A stretch of DNA of 64,000 nt from Amycolatopsis pithecellobii (GTDB taxonomy: Bacteria > Actinomycetota > Actinomycetes > Mycobacteriales > Pseudonocardiaceae). The stretch lies in NCBI RefSeq assembly GCF_009707865.1, contig NZ_WMBA01000007.1, positions 62,001-126,000 of the forward strand, given 5' to 3'. The position numbers and the translations under genes were made by a program. The notes below the pieces were generated by a model. It searched no databases. It saw only the letters and a list, made by a program, of their open reading frames with translations, and was not told where the DNA came from. Below are positions 59,059-64,000 of the stretch, piece after piece; within the stretch, counting starts at the first letter, position 1; every line of letters starts with the position of its first letter.

Positions 59059-59132
59059 TCCTGGGTGGAGAGGTATCTCCACCCAGGATACGGTCGCTGA
59101 CCGAAGACAGGGACGGCCTGAATTCCTAGCGT
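59059..59132 (+). promoter_or_regulatory. Long palindrome and -10-like element before the kinase operon
   Basis: TCCTGGGTGGAGA (59059-59071) and TCTCCACCCAGGA (59076-59088) form a perfect 13-base inverted repeat with loop GGTA. TAGCGT at 59127-59132 is a -10-like hexamer whose first base is 53.5 bases from the palindrome centre. The second copy at 63126-63206 has the same geometry and shares ATACGG just after the arm. Probably an activator site for the response regulator. No gene is recognised from 58889 to here. Confidence 0.75.
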
Positions 59133-59176
59133 TGTGCACGTTCAGACGAGGTGTCGACAGCTGGGAGGTGGGACTG

Positions 59177-59887
59177 GTGAGTGGTCCTGTTGAGGTCATC
59201 CTGATCATCGCCGCGATCGGTTATGTGCTGACTCGCCGGCTGATCGGGGAGCCGGCGGAGGGGCGGCGCATCTTGCTCCTCCCGGTCGTGCTCACCGGGG
59301 TTGGCGTCCTGGATCTGGCCAAGGCCACGTTGTCGCCGGTGTCGATCGGCTTCCTGGTCGGCACGACCGCGATCAGCCTCGCGCTCGGCCTGTTGCGCGG
59401 GGCCAGTATCCGGGTGTTCGAGCAGAACGGCGTGGTCTTCTTGCGCTACACGGCGACCACCGTGGTGCTCTGGGCGGTCAACCTCGGGATCAAGCTCCTC
59501 GGGAGCGTGACACTCGGCCTGGTGGACCCGATGGCGGAGCACGCGGCCGGCACCGGGCTGATGTTCACGCTCGGCGTGGGCATGGTGGTGGAGGGATTGG
59601 CGGTGCTGGCCAAAGCGATGCGATCCGGCGGCCGGATCGTGTGGCAGAAGGGCCGGAACGGGCAGCCGCACGCTACGTCCTCCCTGCTGGACGGATTGCA
59701 GCAGAAGGTGCGGGCCACGGACTGGTCGCAGCAGGGCCGTCGTCGCCGGGGTGGTGGTCTCGCGTCCGTCATCGAGGACGTGCGTGCCCTCGACTTCCGG
59801 CAGCCGAACAACGGCACCAGCCCCTACGATGGGCCGCAGCGCAGCGCCGACCTGCCGATCTTCGACCGGCGCACCCGCGAACGGTGA
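59177..59887 (+). CDS. Membrane protein, first gene of the two-component operon
   Basis: 236 residues from the GTG at 59177, with GGGAGG upstream; a longer frame to 58901 would include the palindrome. Four to five membrane segments are seen: VEVILIIAAIGYVLTRRLIG, RILLLPVVLTGVGVLDLAK, IGFLVGTTAISLALGLLRGA, TATTVVLWAVNLGIKLLGSV and GTGLMFTLGVGMVVEGLAVL. The C-terminal 70 residues are basic and cytoplasmic. It resembles DUF1453/CcdC-like actinobacterial membrane proteins. Thirty-two bases before the histidine kinase, it may be an accessory sensor or the system's target. Confidence 0.75.
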   Translation: MSGPVEVILIIAAIGYVLTRRLIGEPAEGRRILLLPVVLTGVGVLDLAKATLSPVSIGFLVGTTAISLALGLLRGASIRVFEQNGVVFLRYTATTVVLWAVNLGIKLLGSVTLGLVDPMAEHAAGTGLMFTLGVGMVVEGLAVLAKAMRSGGRIVWQKGRNGQPHATSSLLDGLQQKVRATDWSQQGRRRRGGGLASVIEDVRALDFRQPNNGTSPYDGPQRSADLPIFDRRTRER

Positions 59888-59919
59888 CGGCGACCGGCCG
59901 TCGAGGACAATTCGAGCCG

Positions 59920-61104
59920 ATGAACACCGAAAGCGATGACACGGCTTGGGTCGTGGCTCCTGCGACCGCGGGGTTGACGCCGCGGTTCGCCGATGAGTTG
60001 ATCCGCCCGTTCGTCGTCGCGACCGTCTCGGTGATCACCCTGATTGAGCTGTCGGCGCGTCCGCCGGGCCGGTTCTCCGGCCTGATCTGGGCACTGACCG
60101 CGGTGGTGATCGTCGTGGGTGTCGCTTCTTTCTGCCCCTGGCATCGGCTCCGGGATTCGGCGCAGTTCGCGCTGGCGTCCGTGCTCGCGGTCGCCGGCGC
60201 GCTGCTGTTCGCGCTGGCGCCGACGACCGCGGCCGTGGCGTTCGTGTTCGTCGCCTCCGCGACCGCCGGCGAAAAGCTGGCGTCCCGGCAGACGGCGTTC
60301 ACGATCGTCGGCGCCACGACCGTGATCACGATGGTCGCGACCTGGGCAGCAGGCTCACTGCTGCGCGTGCCGGGCGAGCCTGTGTGGTGGCTGTCGCTGG
60401 CCGTGGGTCTGCCGCTGTACATCGGCATCGCCCGCAGGGAGCGGAAAGACGCGCTCGCCGTCGCCGAGTTCGCCGCCCAGCAGAGCCGGCGCGCCGCGGC
60501 GTCCGAGGCTCGGGAGGCAGCGCTGGAGGAGCGCGGCCGGATCGCCCGGGAGATCCACGACGTGCTCGGCCACTCGCTATCCGGCATCGCCATGCAACTG
60601 GACATGACAGACGCCCTGCTCGCCGGAGGCCGGGCTGCGGAAGCCGGCGAGGCCGTGCGCCGGGCGCGCGCCCTGGCGGTGTCCGGGATGGGAGAGACCC
60701 GGCGGGCGATCCACGCGCTGCGCGACGACACGTTGCCGCTGCCGGAGACCCTGTCCCGGCTGGCCGACAGCAGCAGCGCCAGCTGCGCGGTCGAGGGTGA
60801 GCCGGGCGAAGTACCGGTCGAGGTGGCCCAAGCCGTCATCCGTACCGCGCAGGAGGCGATCACCAACGCGCATCGGCACGCACCCGGCGCCAAGGTGAGC
60901 CTGCTACTGGAGTACCAAGACCAGCTGGTTCGGCTCACCGTCACCGACACCGGCGCGCCCGCCGCGCACCGCAACGAATCGGGCAGTGGGATGGGTCTGG
61001 TCGGGATGCGCGAACGCGCCTCTCTGCTCGGTGGCACATTGCGCGCCGGCCCGCTCGAACCGCCCGAGCAGGGGTGGACCGTGAGATTGGAGTTGCCGCG
61101 ATGA
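59920..61104 (+). CDS. Sensor histidine kinase (NarL/DesK class)
   Basis: 394 residues. The N-terminal part has five or so membrane segments (about 28-170). The HisKA_3 domain has the phospho-accepting H213 in RIAREIHDVLGHSLSGIAMQ, followed by the HATPase with NAHRHAPGAKVS and SGMGLVGMRERASLLGG. It autophosphorylates on His and passes the phosphate to the response regulator encoded by the next gene, which overlaps it by 4 bases (ATGA). With few extracellular residues between helices, it probably senses a membrane event, as DesK and LiaS do. The signal is unknown. Confidence 0.92.
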   Translation: MNTESDDTAWVVAPATAGLTPRFADELIRPFVVATVSVITLIELSARPPGRFSGLIWALTAVVIVVGVASFCPWHRLRDSAQFALASVLAVAGALLFALAPTTAAVAFVFVASATAGEKLASRQTAFTIVGATTVITMVATWAAGSLLRVPGEPVWWLSLAVGLPLYIGIARRERKDALAVAEFAAQQSRRAAASEAREAALEERGRIAREIHDVLGHSLSGIAMQLDMTDALLAGGRAAEAGEAVRRARALAVSGMGETRRAIHALRDDTLPLPETLSRLADSSSASCAVEGEPGEVPVEVAQAVIRTAQEAITNAHRHAPGAKVSLLLEYQDQLVRLTVTDTGAPAAHRNESGSGMGLVGMRERASLLGGTLRAGPLEPPEQGWTVRLELPR

Positions 61105-61766
61105 CCCCGATCCGGCTGCTGATCGTCGACGACCAGGCCGCGGTCCGGGACGCGCTCGCCGTCATGCTCGACCTCGATCCCGACATCACCGTGGTGGGCA
61201 CCGCCGGAAACGGCAAGGAGGCCATCGCCGCGGTGGACGAGCACGGCCCGGAGGTCGTGCTGATGGATCTGCACATGCCGGTGATGGGCGGTGTGGAGGC
61301 CACCACGGTGCTGCAGCAATCCCGGCCGGAACTGCCCGTCGTGGTGTTGACCACCTTCGAGGACGACGAGTCCGTGCTTGCCGCCTTGCGCGCCGGCGCT
61401 CGCGGCTACCTGACCAAGGATGCCAATCGCGGCACCATCGTCCAGGCCGTGCGCAGCGCCCACGCCGGCCATGCGGTGCTCAACCCCGACGTACAAATGC
61501 GCCTGCTCAACCTGGCCACGCGTACCGGCTCGCCGCAACCACAGGAACCGGACGCCGCCGCGCAGCTGACCGCACGGGAGCGGGAGATCCTGGATTTGAT
61601 CGGCCAAGGACTGCGAAACGGTGAGATCGCCCGGCGGTTGTACATCAGCGAAGCCACCGTGAAGACCCACGTCAACAACCTCTTTGCGAAAGCGGGTCTG
61701 CACTCCCGCGCCGACGCCGTGCGGCTCGCCCTCAGCCGCAACGGCGCGACTCGGCCCGAGGAATAG
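61101..61766 (+). CDS. LuxR/NarL-family response regulator
   Basis: 221 residues from the ATG at 61101. Receiver domain: RLLIVDDQAAVRDAL with D10-D11, phospho-acceptor D56 in EVVLMDLHMPVMGG, and K106 in RGYLTKDAN. The C-terminal LuxR HTH is LTAREREILDLIGQGLRNGE, then IARRLYISEATVKTHVNNLF. It is the partner of the upstream kinase. The two long palindromes at 59059-59088 and 63126-63169 are the most likely binding sites, which would make both membrane-protein genes its regulon. Confidence 0.93.
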   Translation: MTPIRLLIVDDQAAVRDALAVMLDLDPDITVVGTAGNGKEAIAAVDEHGPEVVLMDLHMPVMGGVEATTVLQQSRPELPVVVLTTFEDDESVLAALRAGARGYLTKDANRGTIVQAVRSAHAGHAVLNPDVQMRLLNLATRTGSPQPQEPDAAAQLTAREREILDLIGQGLRNGEIARRLYISEATVKTHVNNLFAKAGLHSRADAVRLALSRNGATRPEE

Positions 61767-61774
61767 CCGGGGAC

Positions 61775-61789
61775 CCGCCGGTTCGGCGG
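61775..61789. terminator. Short hairpin between convergent regulator and P450 genes
   Basis: CCGCCG (61775-61780), loop GTT, CGGCGG (61784-61789). It lies in the 42-base gap between the ends of the response regulator and P450 genes, where a bidirectional terminator is expected. The stem is short. Confidence 0.5.
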
Positions 61790-61808
61790 ACCCTCATTCC
61801 GTGGTCCG

Positions 61809-63032
61809 TCAGCTCGCCCAGGTGACCGGCAGTTCGGTGATTCCACCGGTCAAGTGGTCGCTGCGAACGGGAAGGTCGTGGACGCGGGCGGCCAGTTGCA
61901 CGGTCGGAAACCGGCTGAACAATGCGGTGAACACGGCCCGTAGTTCGGTGCGGGCGAGGCTGGCGCCGATGCAGAAGTGCGCGCCGTGGCCGAACGCCAA
62001 GTGGTTGTTGGGCGCGCGGGAGGGGTCGAACACATCGGGATCGGCGAACATCGCCGGGTCACGGTTCGCCGCGCTGGGGGCCAGCAGCACCGCGTCGCCC
62101 TGCCGGATGAGCACTCCGCCGATCTCGATATCGGCGTGGGCGTAGCGCAACACCCCGAGGTCCGCGGGCGCGGCCATGCGCAGGATTTCCTCGACGATCC
62201 CCGTAATCTGGCCCGCGGGGTCGGCGAGGAACGCGACCTGGCGAGCCGGGTTCGCCAACAGCAGCAGCACCCCGAGATCGATCCGGTTGACGGTGGTCTC
62301 GTGACCGGCGAACAGCAGCCCAGCAGCCAGCCCAGCCAGTTTTTCGTCGGTGAATGACGGGTCGTCAGCTTGCGCACGGACCAGGTCGGACAGTACGTCC
62401 TGCGCGGGATGAACCCTTTTGGCGGCGGCCAACCGGCCCATATAGGCGTGGAAGTCGGCCATCGCCGTCGCCGCGTCTCCGGAGGAGTTCATCCGACTGG
62501 CCCGATGAGACAGGTCGCGAAAGTACTCGCGGTCGGTGACCGGAACCCCGAGCAGTTCGCTGATCACCAGGGCGGGCAACGGAAACGACAGGTGTGCGTG
62601 CAGGTCGACCGGCTGGTGTGGGGCACGGCCTCGCGCCGCGGCCATCTCGTCAAGGCATTGCCCCACCAACTCGGCGACACGGTCGTCCAGGGCACGCATC
62701 CGCTTCGCCGAGAAGGCCGGCCGCAGCAACGCCCGCATGCGCGCGTGATCCGCGTGCTCGGTGTCGTAGTCGCCGTCCGGGCCGCCCATGATCGCGGTGT
62801 CGCTGAGGGTGGGCGCGGTGGCGGCATCCGGATGTGAGCGGCCGAGCTGCGGGTCGGCGAACAGGGTGCGGGCCTGCTCATAGCCGGTGACCAGCCAGGC
62901 CAGGTCGCCGGCGGGTGTGCGCACTCGTGCCACTGGCGCCCGCTGGCGCAACTCCCCGAAAGCCGGGGCGGGGTCGAGCATGGTGGACCGGCTGAACGGG
63001 AGTTGCGGAAGCTCGGTGGGTTTGGCGGTCAT
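61809..63032 (-). CDS. Cytochrome P450
   Basis: 407 residues. The I-helix oxygen motif is LLFAGHETTVNRID, the ExxR is EEILRMAAP, and the haem loop is AFGHGAHFCIGASLAR with the axial Cys. The N-terminus PQLPFSRSTMLDPAPAFGEL is that of bacterial class I P450s such as CYP105 and CYP107. It needs a ferredoxin and reductase, not encoded nearby. It hydroxylates or epoxidises a small molecule. Its start is about 90 bases from the second long palindrome and divergent from the gene at 63281, so the response regulator could also influence it. Confidence 0.93.
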   Translation of the reverse strand: MTAKPTELPQLPFSRSTMLDPAPAFGELRQRAPVARVRTPAGDLAWLVTGYEQARTLFADPQLGRSHPDAATAPTLSDTAIMGGPDGDYDTEHADHARMRALLRPAFSAKRMRALDDRVAELVGQCLDEMAAARGRAPHQPVDLHAHLSFPLPALVISELLGVPVTDREYFRDLSHRASRMNSSGDAATAMADFHAYMGRLAAAKRVHPAQDVLSDLVRAQADDPSFTDEKLAGLAAGLLFAGHETTVNRIDLGVLLLLANPARQVAFLADPAGQITGIVEEILRMAAPADLGVLRYAHADIEIGGVLIRQGDAVLLAPSAANRDPAMFADPDVFDPSRAPNNHLAFGHGAHFCIGASLARTELRAVFTALFSRFPTVQLAARVHDLPVRSDHLTGGITELPVTWAS

Positions 63033-63125
63033 CAGCGTTCCTTTCCGGTAATGGCCACCCTGGAAAACGGGGCCGTCATCTCGAGTGAGGGTAAGGAGGC
63101 CGACCGGCTCCGGTCCTGGTCCCAG

Positions 63126-63206
63126 CGCCGTATTTCGGGTGGAGACTCACCTCCACCCGAAATACGGCGAGGACCGCAGGACATCACGGTCGGGTACTTC
63201 TAACGT
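63126..63206 (+). promoter_or_regulatory. 19-base-arm palindrome and -10-like element before gene 63281
   Basis: CGCCGTATTTCGGGTGGAG (63126-63144) and its exact complement (63151-63169) flank ACTCAC. TAACGT at 63201-63206 starts 53.5 bases from the palindrome centre, the same distance as at 59059-59132. GGGTGGAG...CTCCACCC is common to both. It lies between the divergent P450 and membrane-protein genes. Probable response-regulator binding site; as RNA it would also form a strong hairpin. Confidence 0.77.
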
Positions 63207-63280
63207 GATTGTCAGACGCACGCCGAACCGAAATTCCGGATTCTCTGGAACGAATATTCATTCGAAAGGAATGGCACTCG

Positions 63281-63886
63281 ATGAGTTACCTCCGAGGCTT
63301 CGCGCCGTGGATCGCCTTCTCCCTGGTGTCATCGTTCGGCTGGCAGTGGGCAGCACTGGTCGCGCTGGGCATCAGCGGGGCTTCCCTGGTGATCAACCGT
63401 CGTGCCGGAACGAAGCTCGACGGGCAGATCCTGGATATCGGCATGATCACCTACTTCGCCGCTCTCACCGCGTTGGCCTTCGCCGCACCGCACTCGCCGC
63501 TGCAGAGCTACGACACCCCGATCTCCACGGCCTGGTTGGGGCTGATCGCGCTGACCAGCCTGGCGATCGGCCAGCCCTTCACGCTCGGCATCGCGCGCCG
63601 CAGGGTCGCGCCGGAAGTCGCCAATTCGCCGCAGTTCCGCCACATCAACATGGTCATCACCGCGATCTGGACGATCAGCTTCATATTCATCTCGGCGGCC
63701 GGGTTCGCCTGCGTCGCGCTGCACGGCGGCATCGTTGCGCAGATCGCCTACCAGGTCGTCGGATTCGGCCTACCTGCGTACTTCACCCGCCGGTACACCG
63801 CGCGGATCCGGAACCGCCGCGCCGCCCAACCCGACGCCGATGAGAGGTTTCGGGTTGGACTCCAATCAGGATCGATGCTCAAGTGA
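63281..63886 (+). CDS. Multi-pass membrane protein of unknown function
   Basis: 201 residues from the ATG at 63281, with AAAGGA upstream. Five to six membrane segments: APWIAFSLVSSFGWQWAAL, VALGISGASLVINRR, IGMITYFAALTALAFAAPHS, STAWLGLIALTSLAIGQPFT, VITAIWTISFIFISAAGFAC and a last one ending AYQVVGFGLPAYFTRRYT. The Arg-rich ends are cytoplasmic. No catalytic motif was recognised. The shared promoter architecture with the kinase operon suggests it responds to the same signal, perhaps membrane stress. Confidence 0.75.
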   Translation: MSYLRGFAPWIAFSLVSSFGWQWAALVALGISGASLVINRRAGTKLDGQILDIGMITYFAALTALAFAAPHSPLQSYDTPISTAWLGLIALTSLAIGQPFTLGIARRRVAPEVANSPQFRHINMVITAIWTISFIFISAAGFACVALHGGIVAQIAYQVVGFGLPAYFTRRYTARIRNRRAAQPDADERFRVGLQSGSMLK

Positions 63887-63907
63887 AATGGTTGCCGCGC
63901 GATGCGG

Positions 63908-64000
63908 TCACCAGTCGATCAGTCCGGCGAACGCTTCCTCGGTCAGCACGGCGCCATCGCGTTCGCCTTTGGGGTAGTCGGTGAGGCGGGCGAGGATGGA
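63908..64000 (-). CDS. C-terminal end of an unidentified gene, cut by the window edge
   Basis: The minus strand is open from the right edge to a TGA at 63908-63910 and encodes 30 residues, including ILARLTDYPKGERDGAVLTE and EAFAGLIDW at the end. Base composition and a natural-looking acidic C-terminus favour a real gene. It is too short to recognise a family. Confidence 0.45.
   Translation of the reverse strand, partial: SILARLTDYPKGERDGAVLTEEAFAGLIDW

Noticed and set aside
58901-59176. N-terminal extension of the membrane protein, or a separate small gene with a hydrophobic stretch
   Set aside because: The palindrome and -10-like element lie inside it and no family motif was found; the GTG at 59177 has GGGAGG upstream.
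1-64000. tRNA, rRNA, CRISPR array, phage or plasmid replication genes
   Set aside because: No regularly spaced repeats, cloverleaf-like segments with CCA ends, integrase or replication proteins were noticed by eye.

Overview
The window is high-GC DNA with GTG/ATG starts, GGAG-type ribosome binding sites, an F420-type PPOX protein, WYL and PucR regulators, a cytochrome P450 and a class II lanthipeptide cluster. This fits a filamentous actinomycete, probably Pseudonocardiales (Amycolatopsis or Pseudonocardia-like); the genus is an inference. No rRNA, tRNA or CRISPR array was seen.

Region 1 (1-18.3 kb) is an accessory catabolic and redox region with much decay. It holds a partial flavin reductase, a PPOX / carboxymuconolactone decarboxylase-like / VOC trio, and a five-gene minus-strand operon (RutA-like FMNH2 monooxygenase, flavin reductase, FAH-type hydrolase, propionyl-CoA synthetase-like ligase, and a RibBA-like protein lacking catalytic residues in both halves). 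A DJ-1/PfpI protein, an intact FMN-dependent alpha-hydroxyacid oxidase, a GntR regulator, an F420-type LLM oxidoreductase, a WYL regulator and a glyoxalase follow. Broken genes are frequent: a second alpha-hydroxyacid oxidase, a TetR, an AraC, a DJ-1, a sugar isomerase tail, and IS110 and IS481 remnants.

Region 2 (18.6-44.5 kb) is a coherent aromatic-catabolism island lying between IS481 and IS3/IS256 remnants. Its core carries a LigM-like tetrahydrofolate-dependent O-demethylase, MTHFR, PurU and FolD. It also encodes 4-oxalomesaconate tautomerase, 4-oxalomesaconate hydratase (LigJ), CHA aldolase (LigK) and a VOC-type extradiol dioxygenase. Together they predict O-demethylation of syringate-type methoxyaromatics to gallate, ring cleavage to 4-oxalomesaconate and conversion to pyruvate plus oxaloacetate. 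The methyl group would leave as formate through a closed folate loop. Upstream genes (alcohol dehydrogenase, class II aldolase, aldehyde dehydrogenase, SDR, Baeyer-Villiger monooxygenase, esterase) and downstream genes (HyuA/HyuB ketone-carboxylase-like pair, CUT2-type ABC importer) look like side-chain processing and uptake. ATTGT-N2-ACAAT palindromes in front of several units are the probable operators of the local FCD-GntR.

Region 3 (45.4-51.9 kb) is a compact lanthipeptide operon on the minus strand: precursor, LanM, HlyD-like protein, and LanT with a C39 peptidase. The predicted 28-residue core has four Cys.

Region 4 (52.2-64 kb) has very high GC. It contains TetR remnants, a TetR/hydrolase divergent pair with textbook operators, and a YagTSR-type molybdenum aldehyde oxidoreductase operon with its TetR. 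A membrane protein / histidine kinase / response regulator operon, a P450 and a second membrane protein complete it. Two long palindromes placed identically before -10-like elements link the membrane-protein genes to the two-component system.
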